From contig BRYA01000028.1 of NCBI GenBank assembly GCA_030267965.1, forward strand, positions 21,524-85,523: a stretch of DNA of 64,000 nt, given 5' to 3'. A program made the translations under genes and the position numbers. The stretch is from Triparma columacea (taxonomy: Eukaryota > Sar > Bolidophyceae > Parmales > Triparmaceae). The notes below the pieces were generated by a model. The model was not told the DNA's origin, did not search any database, and saw only the letters and a list, made by a program, of their open reading frames with translations. Positions 1 through 10,523 of the stretch are shown piece by piece (positions within the stretch are counted from its first letter, which is position 1; every line of letters begins with the position of its first letter).

Positions 1-1436
1 GCTCCTCCCTCACGGCCATCACAATCCCGGAAGGAGTGACGACAATTGGCGAACGCGCCTTCGACGGATGCTCCTCCCTCACGGCCATCACCATCCCGGA
101 CGGAGTGACGATAATTGGCGAACGCGCCTTCGAAGACTGCTCCTCCCTCACGGCCATCAACATCCCGGACTCAGTGACGACAATTGGCACTTACGCCTTC
201 CAAAACTGCTCCTCCCTCACGGCCATCACAATCCCAGAAGGAGTGACGACAATTGGCGAACGCGCCTTCGATGGGTGCTTCGACCTCACGGCCATCACAA
301 TCCCAGACGGAGTGACGACGATTGGCAATTACGCCTTCTCTGACTGCTCCTCTCTCACGGCCATCACCATCCCGGACGGAGTGACGACAATTGGTGAAGG
401 CGCCTTCGAATACTGCGACTACCTCACGGCCATCACCATCCCAGACGGAGTGACGACAATTGGCAATTACGCCTTCGACGAATGCTCCTCCCTCACGGCC
501 ATAACAATCCCGGACGGAGTGACAACGATAAGCGATGGCGCCTTCAGAGGATGCTCCTCCCTCACGGCTATCACCATCCCAGACGGAGTGACGTCGATTG
601 GTGGGAGTGCCTTCTATAGATGCTCCTCCCTCACGGCCGTCACCATCCCGGACTCAGTGACAACGATTGGCATTTACGCCTTCTATTTTTGCTCCTCCCT
701 CACGGCCATCACAATCCCGGACTCAGTGACAACGATTGGCCCTGCCGCCTTCCTTGAATGCTCCTCCCTCGCAGCCATCACCATCCCAGACTCAGTGACA
801 ACGATTGTCGCCTTTGCAGGATGCTCCTCCCTCACGGCCATCACCATCCCGGACTCAGTGACGACAATTGGCATTTACGCCTTCCAAAACTGCTCCTCCC
901 TCACGGCCGTCACCATCCCGGAAGGAGTGACGACAATTGGCGAACGCGCCTTCGACGGATGCTCCTCCCTCACGGCCATCACCATCCCGAACGGAGTGAC
1001 GTCGATTGGCAATAGCGCCTATGCAGGATGCTCCTCCCTCACGGCCGTCACCATCCCGGACTCAGTGACGTCGATTGGCGAAAGCGCCTTCGAAGATTGC
1101 TCCTCCCTGACGAAACTCATTCTATCTCCCGCTGTCTCCATCGGTGAAGCCTGCTTCTCCAACTGCACTGCCCTAATCGCTGCCGCTGCTGATAAAAACA
1201 TGCCGACTGTCTCGGACCTCCTCCATTACAGGTGGCACCGCAATGTCGCTGTGATCGAACGCGTCAACGCTCTGCTGTGCCTCAAGGGAACCTGGGATCA
1301 CGTGGAGGATCCACCCAGGAGATCGGCTAGGAAGCGGAAGCGAACTGACGGAGTTGAAGCCCCAGCGCTAAGGGTAACTCCGGCACGCGAGAAGATCCCG
1401 AAAGTTTTGTGGAGAGTAATTCTGGAGTTTCTATAA
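1..1436 (+). CDS. BspA-type leucine-rich repeat protein, 5' partial
   Basis: The frame is open from base 3, so the gene starts before the window; it ends at TAA 1434-1436. About 17 tandem 23-residue repeats fill the visible N-terminal part, with the pattern C-S-S-L-T-x-I-x-I-P-D/E-G/S-V-T-T-I-G-x-x-A-F. This is the BspA/LRR_5 type, which normally builds a solenoid for protein binding. One repeat near 805-830 is two codons short but stays in frame. After the repeats comes a Trp/His-containing linker, a basic cluster (R-K-R-K-R) and a C-terminal K-I-P-K-V-L-W-R-V-I-L-E-F-L that resembles the first helix of an F-box; that resemblance is my inference. No signal peptide can be judged because the N-terminus is missing. 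The partner and cellular role are unknown. Confidence 0.9.
   Translation, partial: SSLTAITIPEGVTTIGERAFDGCSSLTAITIPDGVTIIGERAFEDCSSLTAINIPDSVTTIGTYAFQNCSSLTAITIPEGVTTIGERAFDGCFDLTAITIPDGVTTIGNYAFSDCSSLTAITIPDGVTTIGEGAFEYCDYLTAITIPDGVTTIGNYAFDECSSLTAITIPDGVTTISDGAFRGCSSLTAITIPDGVTSIGGSAFYRCSSLTAVTIPDSVTTIGIYAFYFCSSLTAITIPDSVTTIGPAAFLECSSLAAITIPDSVTTIVAFAGCSSLTAITIPDSVTTIGIYAFQNCSSLTAVTIPEGVTTIGERAFDGCSSLTAITIPNGVTSIGNSAYAGCSSLTAVTIPDSVTSIGESAFEDCSSLTKLILSPAVSIGEACFSNCTALIAAAADKNMPTVSDLLHYRWHRNVAVIERVNALLCLKGTWDHVEDPPRRSARKRKRTDGVEAPALRVTPAREKIPKVLWRVILEFL
3..1110 (+). repeat. 69-bp coding tandem repeat array
   Basis: Each repeat of the LRR protein is one 69-bp unit built on a near-invariant core (gctcctccctcacggcc followed by atcac-atcccgga). 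The nucleotide match between distant units, silent positions included, points to recent unequal exchange or gene conversion rather than old repeats kept only by protein selection. At least 16 units are visible and the array continues past the left edge. Confidence 0.9.
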
Positions 1437-1582
1437 CTCTTTGTTGTTAAATCAATCAATCATTCAATTGTTTTACCGCCACATCACCGCACGCCCCTCA
1501 CCACTCCTCTTCCCCCCCCTCCTCTTTCTCACGTCGCTTCGCTCCTCATCCTCTCTCCTCCCCACCACCCTCTCCTCCCCCC

Positions 1583-4500
1583 TTACTTCTTCGGCGGGGG
1601 TGGCGGTATATCATCTTCGTCACTGTCCTCCCCCTCCAACCCCGGTGGCGGTGGTATGAAGCTCACCACCCCCCCCAGCCCCTCCTCCTCCTCCTCCTCC
1701 CCGGAGTCCTCCTCCACGTCGCTAGGGCACTCGTCCTCCATGGCCTCGAGGTCCTCCCCCAATAGCTCAGTCGCGCTGCTCTGCCTCCTGCTCATCTCCT
1801 TCCGACCCTCCTCCTCCCCCCCCCCCGCCCCCCCCGCCCCCCCCAGGGGGCCCTCGACCTCGCTGTCCCCCCTCTTGGACATGAGGCTTCCCCTCTTACC
1901 AGGGCCCCCCCCGACCCCCGGGGCCTCCTGGCCCTCCTGGCTCCAGAGGATCTCGTACTCCAGGTCGTGCCACTTCATGAACCAAGAGCTCCAGACCACC
2001 ATCTTCTTGGGGCTTGCGTCGACCTTTATCGTACCCCCCCTGCTGGAGTAGCCTGGGTTGTTGAAGAGGGCCTTGTTGTGGTCTATGTACGTCCAGAGGG
2101 ATATCGTATTTTCCTTGACCCCGTTCTCCACCCTCTCCCTCATGGTGTTGTAGAGGAAGTTCCCGAACCAACCCATGTGGCTCTGCCTGCTCATCTCAAC
2201 CAGGAAGTGGTCGTTGAACTCGAACGCTGTGGGGTGCTGGCAGACCATCTGGTGCACGCAGTCGAGGAACTGTATGAAAACCGGCGACCTCTCGTGCGAG
2301 TGGTGGCCCCCGTTCTTGTGGAACCCGTTCCTGTCCGAGAACTTGAACCCGAACGCCAGCCAGTCCTTCTCCACCAGCACCTGGAAGCCCTTGATCGTCC
2401 TGTAGTACGGGTCCATGATGAGCTCAGCCAGGCTACATATCTGGGCCGTCCTGTCCCAGCCGTCGCTGCAGTGGACGAGGCAGCTTATCCCCCTCCTGCT
2501 TATGAGGTGCGCCACGTGAACGCTCGCCCTCAGCACCTTGTGGCAGTGGTAGAGCCACTGCGCCGAGTCCAATGCCTGCAGCCACGAGCTCCCGTCGTGG
2601 GACCTGTCGCAGCAGGCCTCCCCGAGCTTCTCTACGGACGCCCTCATGGTGTGGATGTTGCCGATGTTCATGAAGATCAGCTCACTGTTCACGTAGGCCT
2701 TGCCGCTCTCGTAACCCTTGCCGGCGGCCTGGTTCACCTGGGCGTTCACCTTGGGCCTGGCGTCGATTATTACAAAAGGCCTGTTGGCAATGTTGGCAAT
2801 TGGCTGACCTGAGCACCTGTTTATCTCGCTCAGCAGGTTCTCGTCCTCGGCGTTCCTCTTCCCCGCCAGCCCGACCATCGGCTGGGAGCACCTGGTGATG
2901 GTCGCCCTGGTCGCCGGGTGCCTCCAAGTAAGTACCGGCAGCCTCCCCTTGCTCCTGTGCTTCGCGGCTTTTTCCAGCTGCTTGTCGCTCACCGTCGCGG
3001 GGACAGCCCAGACGTCGAGGTACGTGTTGCAGACCCCGAACCCTTCGTTGACCTTGGAGATCCTCCACTTTGCGTCCGGGACCCCCATCCTCTTGTACTC
3101 TGCCTCGATGTCGTAGACCTCGTGCCCGGCCTTGATGGCGGCGTGAGTTCCGGTGATCCAAGATTTTGGAACGTTGAAGCTCAGGTCATCGTGGGCGAAC
3201 CCGGTCTCCCTGTCGTCCACATAGTCATAAGCTGAGATGCGGATCGACACCTTCTCCTCCGGAGAGCTGTCTTCGGTAGACGCGGACGTGAGCTCGGACG
3301 CGGCAGAGGTTAGGGAGGAGCAGAGCTGCTGGTGGATCTGAACCCAGTTCTTGGTCTCGAATTGCGCGTTGAAGACACGGTATTTGATACGGGCGGCGAA
3401 CCTTGGTGTGTGTTTGTGTGTGTGAAGAGTGTGAGCGCTAACGCAAAGACCTTCCCACGACCGCTCCCCGCGCTCACCTCCTTATTCCCGATCCATCATC
3501 TGATAGTACCCCCTGTGCGATCTCCAAGTCCTCCTCCCCCCACTGCCCCCCAAAACCACCAGGGCTTGCTTCGCTTGCCTCATTCTCGACGACGGTGGTC
3601 TTTCTCCCCAACGTGAACTTCCTTCCTGTATCCCGCTCCTTCTTCCCAAGCAGGAAGTTCTCCAGCGCAGTCTTCCCGTTCGAAGCCAGAAGCAGCCCCT
3701 TCACCCTTGCCGCCTCCTTCCCCTTGTCCTTCCCTGTGTTGTCCGTGGTGAGGCTCGCCAGCTTGGTGGCGACGGTGTGGGCCACGTTCGCGATGCCGGT
3801 CATGTTCATGAAGCTGTTTGCCATGCTTTTGGCCCCCTTGTTCTTCACGGCGAGCCTAAGGTGAGCGAAGGCGGGAGCAAGCGTAAGGGGGTGGGATTAG
3901 GGAGGTAAAATGTTGAGCGGCGATTAGAAAGGAAACGCATATTGGGTGGGGTACGACGTGCCTCGTCGCTGTGAACGCGTGAAACCATCGTCCATAACGT
4001 AACGCCGAGATCTCGTCGCTTCGCTTGTCGCCTCGGCTCACCTCAATCCCTTCATCCCCGTGTTCATCTGGTTTCTTTTCTTGGGCTTAACGCTCATGTC
4101 GTCGCCATCTAAGATACCTACTGACTTCCTCCTCTCAGTCTCCATCTCCAGAAGCTCCTCCTCGGCATCACTCCTGTGGTTCTCGGCGAGCCTGCAATGA
4201 GCAAAGTGATTCGCGAGAAAGTGTAAGGATGAGGAGGGGCGTGATGAAAACAGAAGGCCATGAAAAGAAAGGGGGGTGCGTACGTGCAATTGTCGTCGTT
4301 GCCGTCCTCAATGCTGATACAGTTCACAGCGCTAATCCGCCTCACCTGAACCAAAACTCATGGGCGTCCTTTGTCTTGATAAGAAGGTCAAACTTTCCGA
4401 CAACGGAAGCCTCTGATACCATCATTATCGGGACCTCAATAGCCAAAGTAAACTCGCCCTTTGGATGGTTCTCGGGGTCGAACCCTGACAACAACGTAGC

Positions 4501-6599
4501 CTCAGGCACGAACAGCAACCTATAGTTGGTCAAAATCAAAACCCCCATGCAGTGGATCCCGTTGGTCACGTCGGGGGGGGAGTGGAGGATGACCCTCCAG
4601 GACATGTCCTCCAGCCTTTCGGTCTCGGAGGGTGGCATCGTTGAAGGAAATGGATTCACGGGACCACTACTTTCGGCGCTATCGGTTTCAGCCTCAGGGG
4701 GCTCTTTATCCCCCTCTCCGTTGTCGTCCTTCTCTTTCCCCAATTCCCCACTTTTTCCCCAGGTGAGGGTCATCCTGAGGCTGCTGCCAAGCTTGATGAG
4801 CTTGGACTTCCTCCTTGACTTCCTGGGCTGGGCATTCGCCTCCCCAGCCTCCTTCTCCTTCTTCTTCTCTGCCTCGGCTTTCTCGGCAACTGACGACATT
4901 GGCAACTCCTTTTTATCCTTCTCCATGTCCTTCGCAGCCTCAACGTCCTCTTCAGGGATTTCGCAGAGGGATGGGTGTGGATTGATCGGGGGCTGAGACT
5001 GCGACGAGTAAAGCAAAGATTGGGGCAGGAGCGGGGAGGAGCGGGAGGTGAGCCAAGGCGGCGAGTTACAAGACATATCAGTTTCCAAGCCTTGGCGCGC
5101 CCTCACCTCCTTTCTTGACCTCCCCACTGGTGCTTGCTGAGTCGAATCAACAAAGTCTTCGGGCTTTTCCCACTGAGACACCAAGGTCACGGTGTTGAAG
5201 TAGTAGGGGAACCCCTGAGCGTCGTCGAATCTGTAATGGGCGACCGCAGGAGGTTAGTGTTGTATTCCTGCCCTTTCCGCGACTCGATTTGCTCTCCCCG
5301 CTCGCCGTGCCTCACCTTTCCTCCCAAACCGGAACTTCCTCCGTCTCTGTCTGCACCCCCTCGTCTATCGTTGCTACGACGAAAGGCTCGGTGCCCGCAT
5401 CCTGGTGGCTAGGGCCTATAACAGCCTCTTCCATGAGATTCAAGGCGTCTCCTCCGAGCGTGCCGTGGTCGACGGGCGGCCCACAAAGGTCCTTCTTGAG
5501 GCCTGGGATGTTGGCAATCTCCTTAAAGAGCTTGATGCTCAGGTTGTGCTGTTCCAGGTCTGTGTAGACATCCATCACGATCTGACCAGACACGTGGGAC
5601 TTGTGTGAGCGCTTCCCGAGGCTGCGCGTGAAGAGTGGAGGTTAGCCAGTTGCAAGAAAGAAAGTCATACGCTCGTCGCCTCACTCGCTGCAATCGCCCC
5701 TTCCTCCCCCTCCCCTTCCCCCTCCCCCCTCACCTGTACTTGTTCCTGTGGACAGCCCCCGCGGCCATGTGAAATAACGGAATGAATGCATGACCCATGA
5801 AAGTGGGCTTGGCATGGCTACTTCCATCCCAAACCTCCACGGTTGCGTAGCGCAGAGAGCGGTTAAATTCAAACGTGAATGCCTCGTCCCAGGTTGGATT
5901 AAGGGTCTGGTGAGCTGTGCGGGTCTGAACTACTGTGGAGCCTACTGAAACCACGCAGTAGGGGTCAGGAAGGAGGTTTGATTTTTTATTCTTCAGCACA
6001 ACCCCAACAGTTCCTCTGATTGTTATCGATAGACGAGGGTTGGAGTTTAGCTTCGTTTCCATTTCCATCTTCCATTCCCTGCTTTTTTCTCTATACTCGG
6101 GTATCATCCCTACAGCACTCTGCTCTGCCTCTCCGACAGTGTCTGCGAACCTTGTACTGGTCCCTGTCAAATCCTCCGCAAGCAGGGTCTCCCTCGGAGC
6201 TATTGCGTTGAGCTCCCTACGGGCCGTCACGGCGACCCTGATGGCGGCCATCCACCCCTCCAACTCCTCGGCGCAGCTGGCCCTCATGTGGAGCTTCTGC
6301 ACCGCAGGGGGTGACAAGGAAAGGTTGAGGGACTTGAGGTAGAAGCAGAAAGGCCTCAACTTGCTGTGGCCGAACTCCGTCTCGTGGTCTATCTTGAAGG
6401 CGCCCTTGGAATTTGCGCCCTCCTCCTCGTCCTTCTCGTCCTTGTAGTAGACAAGCCTTGTCTCGAACAGGTGAAAGAAACGAAGCTTCCAGTTCTGCAC
6501 CATGGACATCCCCCTCTTCTCAAGGGAGCTCGAATGGAGCAGAACTCCAGGGTTCAACAAGATTCCATCGGTTGTATTTGTCTCCGGGGTATACTCCAT
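1583..6599 (-). CDS. Myotubularin-family phosphoinositide phosphatase with PH, C2 and WW domains
   Basis: I read seven exons on the minus strand: 6599-5734, 5621-5316, 5230-5107, 4998-4346, 4191-4042, 3855-3478 and 3401-1583, giving about 1,431 residues. Domains in order: PH near 15-135; C2 near 195-310 (L-x-P-D-P-Y-C-V-V and N-P-T-W-D-E); WW near 385-418 (G-F-P-Y-Y-F-N, S-Q-W-E-K-P); GRAM near 560-680; then the myotubularin phosphatase. The catalytic loop C-S-D-G-W-D-R-T near residue 1,150 is intact, so the enzyme should be active, by family on PI3P and PI(3,5)P2 at endosomes. The tail is acidic with Pro runs. The start is the first ATG before the PH domain. The 4999-5106 intron is 108 nt with no stop, so it could be retained in frame. 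Confidence 0.87.
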
Positions 6600-6845
6600 G
6601 GCTATAACTCACAGGAGAAGCCCAGGAGCCGAGGGGGTTGATGGACCTGGGAGGGAAGGGTAGGGACAGAGGATTTACTGGGCCGCTAGTGTAGACCCAA
6701 CGTCCGGGGGTGGGGGGGCGGGGGGAATGGGGGGGGAGCCAAAGGTACTGGAGCGTGTGAAAGTTCCAGCAAGAATTGGGCTGGTTGGATCTTGCCGATT
6801 TCCAGATCAGATCAGATCAGCTTTGAAGAAATTTCCCCGTTGACG
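6600..6845. promoter_or_regulatory. Shared divergent promoter region
   Basis: This 246-bp stretch separates the start codons of the myotubularin gene (leftward) and the Tudor-like gene (rightward). It contains a G-run-rich segment near 6705-6740 and a tandem agatc sequence near 6803-6820. I see no coding sequence in it. The regulatory role is inferred only from position. Confidence 0.4.
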
Positions 6846-7949
6846 ATGTTGTTATTTATTGCACTCCTGTATACTGTATGGATGTATATCGCCACAAATT
6901 CCTTCACACTTCAAATAATTTCGCCCACAAGGAAATTTATCCAACATGAAGCCTCTCGGCGGCTCCAAGGCAGGCCCAAAAGTCACATTTTTGCCAAGTC
7001 CCCGTCTTCATGGGATGACCAAATTCGGGCCCAAGTGCAGAAGTTCAATAAAGCTATTGAGAATCGTGTCAAGGAATTTCAGGACGCCACTGAGTCAGCC
7101 GTTGATAGCATGAAGGAGGGGGTTGAGTCATTTGATCCTACTGGGCAAAAAGTGACGGACAGGATGGCTATGAAGGCAAGGAATCTGGCTTTGGAACCTG
7201 ACGCTGCTGCTTCTGAGGTCGAGAAGGAGATCGAGGAGCTCAGGTGAGAATGGACGAGGAGTGAAAATCCTGATGCATCCTCCCAACCCCTTTCGCGACC
7301 TTCATGGCACAGGTTTTTCAAGGAGAAGATGACCGCGTTCATGATTAAAGAGCAAGAGAAGGCGGCGCAAGAGGATGAGGAGGAGGCGAGGATGAGGAGC
7401 TACCTTCCAGATCCGGATTTGATGAGAGTGTGCCTTCAGGCTAGCGGTGCGTCTTTCGAGACTTGCATGGACGCTCTTCGTGATTCGCTCATGAAGACTT
7501 CCGACGAGGAGGCCGCACTGTTGATGGCGACCGCCTTAGCGTCGGGGGTGGACCCCAAGGCGCTGGAGTTTGTGGTTGAGAAGGGAGGCGCAACGCTCGT
7601 GGAGGCCGTGAGGGCGATCAGGGAGGAGGGGGGAGTCGATGGAGATGACACTCTTGCCGCTATAGAGAAGGTTATGGTTAACAGACGGGTGGCTCTCGAG
7701 GAGAGGGCGTCGAAGGTCGTGTCGGGGGGGGGGGGGGAGGCGAGAAATGGCTCGAAGAAGGCAATTGCGAAGTCAGAGTGGTCGGAGATGGACAAGGTCG
7801 CTTGCTTCAGTACAGGGGACTGGTGGGAGGGCACGGTGCTGAGAGTGATTCCTAGACGGACGGGGACAATGTACGAGGTTGAGTTCTCTGACAAGACCAA
7901 GCAGGTTGTCGGTGGGGATTGCGTCAAGGCGAGGATGGAAACAGAATAA
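6846..7949 (+). CDS. Membrane-anchored protein with C-terminal Tudor-like domain
   Basis: Two exons, 6846-7243 and 7313-7949, joined by a 69-nt GTGAG intron, encode about 344 residues. I chose the ATG at 6846 because it opens directly onto a hydrophobic stretch (M-L-L-F-I-A-L-L-Y-T-V-W-M-Y-I-A) that looks like a signal anchor. The middle is charged and helical, rich in Glu and Lys. The last 60 residues (D-K-V-A-C-F ... W-W-E-G-T-V-L ... Y-E-V-E-F-S-D) follow the Tudor/Agenet pattern, a small barrel that often reads methylated residues. An overall family was not recognised, and a membrane-tethered Tudor fold is unusual enough that topology should stay open. Confidence 0.75.
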
Positions 7950-7997
7950 TCAGTTGTGTTGTTGTTTATGAGTGCGGCATGCTATTCTTTATACCCA

Positions 7998-9023
7998 TCA
8001 AGCAGGTTTCCTCTCCTCTCCTTCGTTACCCCTTGCTCTCAATCTCTTCTTCAAACGAAATAACGTCCTAAAAGGATAGAAGATTGCCACTTTGAGGGTC
8101 CAACCCAGCGCGAACTTTATACCGTCCTTACTCATTCGTCCCCCGAACGTTATCATGGCATTAAGCAGACCGTAATTGCTGGCCCTCGCCTTGAAACCGA
8201 GGCCCGCGATGTGAAACCAACCCTTACCGGATCGCTTCTTGAGCTGCAAATATGCCGCCCGCCTCCTTCGCGAGGTCTCGCTGAAAACAAGTTTAAATAG
8301 AGGGCCGAGGACCTTGAGGAGAGGCGACTTCTTCTGGGTTGAATCGTTGAATGATGGGGCTGGCACATCTCCCCCAAGACTCCTGACTCCCCCGTACATT
8401 CCGATCTCCTTGAAATCCATCGAGAAGAAACCAGGCCTAAAATCCTCAAGCGTCTCCATAGTCGAAGAAATTTTAAACTTGGAAATTACAACCCCCACTT
8501 GAAGGATGTTTGACGAATTGAAAGGCTTAGCGTTTGGGTTAATGATGGGACCGCGTACAGCCTTTAGCGAATCGAAGGGAATCTTGATGTCATGCCATTC
8601 TCCCGAAGGAGGAGGGACGTCAAACATCTGCTGGAAAACGAACTCCCCCCTTGTCTCGTCATCACGTATCGTTAACTTAAACGTGCGCTTGTCCGAATCG
8701 GAATCGCTGGTGAACCTAGCTCTGAGGATGATTCCGTCGAACGATGAGCCGTCGATGGGACGAGCAAATGGCCCTGTCCTAAATCCGCAGAATCCCCCAT
8801 CCTGTTCGCGAAGGATACCCTGGAAATTCATGTAGTCACCTTTGTCGCCGAGAGAAGATTTTGATACACCCCCCATGATCACGTCATCGATCCGTTCGAA
8901 ATTTGAGCTCAAGGGGGGGGAGAAGAGGGCAGAGGTGGCAGTGGTGGAAGTTGTCGAAGCGGTCAAAGAAGTCGCGTATTGGGCGCTCGCGCACAGTATA
9001 AGAAGCGCTAGAATTGACCCCAT
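7998..9023 (-). CDS. CIA30-domain protein with signal peptide
   Basis: A single-exon gene of 341 residues. The N-terminus is a hydrophobic signal (M-G-S-I-L-A-L-L-I-L-C-A-S-A). It is followed from about residue 36 to 225 by a CIA30 domain, with the diagnostic D-D-V-I-M-G-G-V-S and the later G-x-x-C-G-F-R and G-E-W-H-D-I-K-I-P-F segments. CIA30 (NDUFAF1) proteins assist assembly of respiratory complex I, but the fold also occurs in plastid proteins. The leading signal argues for entry into the secretory or plastid route here rather than the mitochondrion. The 116-residue tail is basic and unrecognised. Its stop lies 48 bp from the stop of the convergent Tudor-like gene. Confidence 0.85.
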   Translation of the reverse strand: MGSILALLILCASAQYATSLTASTTSTTATSALFSPPLSSNFERIDDVIMGGVSKSSLGDKGDYMNFQGILREQDGGFCGFRTGPFARPIDGSSFDGIILRARFTSDSDSDKRTFKLTIRDDETRGEFVFQQMFDVPPPSGEWHDIKIPFDSLKAVRGPIINPNAKPFNSSNILQVGVVISKFKISSTMETLEDFRPGFFSMDFKEIGMYGGVRSLGGDVPAPSFNDSTQKKSPLLKVLGPLFKLVFSETSRRRRAAYLQLKKRSGKGWFHIAGLGFKARASNYGLLNAMITFGGRMSKDGIKFALGWTLKVAIFYPFRTLFRLKKRLRARGNEGEERKPA

Positions 9024-9360
9024 TTTGTCGACTGAAGTGGCGCTCTCGGTTTGATTCCTTTCTGAACGAAGCTAAAGCCGACTAGGAAACTGCTGAAGGG
9101 GATAATATGGACAGGATTTTCAAGCGAAAGCGTCGTTTCGTATATTTCAAGGTCTGTGAAGTGAATTAAATGAAGGGAATTCGAGAAAAATAAATTTGCA
9201 ATCCGACTTTACCTTCTTTCACCCTATAACCACCCTTTTTCCTTCATCCCGTCATCCCCTCTCGTCAATATATAGCTCTTCTCACCGTACACTCTTGTTC
9301 AGCTTACTACTATCCCCATTAAGGCACAAATTTTAAATTACCCCCTCGAAAATCTCAAGC
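9024..9360. promoter_or_regulatory. Divergent promoter region with TATA-like element
   Basis: This 337-bp gap separates two opposite start codons. It is more AT-rich than its surroundings. An aatatatag element at 9267-9275 lies about 90 bp upstream of the rightward ATG at 9361 and could be a TATA box. No open frame of note was seen in it. Confidence 0.4.
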
Positions 9361-10473
9361 ATGGACCTCTTCCCCTCTGCCCCGCCCTCCTTCCCCTCGC
9401 TACCTACCTCTCTGCCTACATCAATACCTCCTCAACTCCTTTCTCTCCCAATCTTCCCAATAACCCTGTTCATATCACAATTAACACAACGTTTACTGAC
9501 CATAACAACATCCTCCAGGCTTCCTCCCCACGGGTTGCCTCCTTTTATATCCAGCAAGGGTCCGGCTAGCTTCCTAGATCGCGGCATGGGGAGGTACGGC
9601 GGTTTAATCCGCCGCGCCGTCCTCAACAGCACGTCTGCCGGCTTTGCTACTGTCTGCTTTGCCGGTTGCCTCACCCACCACTTCCACCACACTTTCGTCT
9701 CCCCGACACAACAACCGAATAATACCTCGAAGCGCACCACCCACGCCCTCCGCGTTTCTCTCCTGACCTGCCTCACCTTCGTCCTCCTCGGGGGTACCTT
9801 CCAGTCAACGTCCCCCTCTTCCCTCTTCTCCCCTGGTGCCTTTGCTCGCTCCTCCATCCCCGCGCCATCCGCCGCGTATGCGACGGCGAGGGAGAAAAGG
9901 CAGCTGATATCGCTGTACCGAAAGTACGGGTGTCACACGTGCGGTACCAAAGCCAATCTCCAAGTCATAGGCGACCACGTCCCACCCAATGTCGTTGTCA
10001 AGGTGAGTTTGAGATGATACGAGGATCGAACCGAAATGTGTCCCATACATAGCTGATCCCCTTGACTCATTCCCCCCTTCTCGTCTCCCTCTTAAACTCC
10101 CTCGTCCAGGCGATAGGGGGGAAGATCAATAGTATCAGGCAGGTATTTCTTCCCCACTGCCCCTCTTGCAGCTCGAAGCAGGGGTCGGCGCTCACCAGGT
10201 CATTGGTCAATGGCAGGTGGAGAGGGGTTGGGAAGGCCTCCATAATTCACTTCAGGCCCCGCCTTTTCTGGGTGGCCGGCAGCCTGGTTGCGAATGCTGG
10301 GGACTGGCAGGAACTCGAGAGGTGAGTTGGGTGGGGCAGGCAAGGTGCGAACGACACACTAACCTGACACGCTCTCTTCGCTCACGCCCCCCCCCCCTCG
10401 CAGCTTGGAGGTGGCAGCTGAGAATTTAGCAGTAAGTGGTGTTGATAAGTTAAGGAAGCTCTTCAATATCTAA
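9361..10473 (+). CDS. Membrane protein with HNH-like zinc-binding motif
   Basis: Three exons, 9361-10002, 10110-10321 and 10404-10473, give about 307 residues. The first 60 residues are Pro/Ser/Leu rich with a hydrophobic stretch. Two more hydrophobic segments follow near 95-112 and 130-150. The C-terminal half has a compact cysteine/histidine signature: Y-G-C-H-T-C-G, then G-D-H-V-P-P-N, then H-C-P-S-C-S-S-K-Q-G. This spacing resembles a treble-clef or HNH nuclease-like site, with the Asp-His as candidate metal/catalytic residues. The last exon is only 23 codons. I do not recognise a named family, and nuclease activity is inference from the motif alone. Confidence 0.7.
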
Positions 10474-10523
10474 TGCAAATCTCTCCCTTCTTTGTTCGTA
10501 TATCTCGTCTATTGTCTATTCAA

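Noticed and set aside
1967..2812. 281-codon plus-strand frame within the myotubularin gene
   Set aside because: It lies opposite the conserved phosphatase domain; the Pro/Val/Leu-rich translation is a typical shadow of GC-rich coding DNA.
4284..4313. A 30-nt micro-exon in the myotubularin gene
   Set aside because: It would need a 32-nt intron beside it. Splicing 4346 directly to 4191 keeps the same frame with a normal 154-nt intron, so the micro-exon is not needed.
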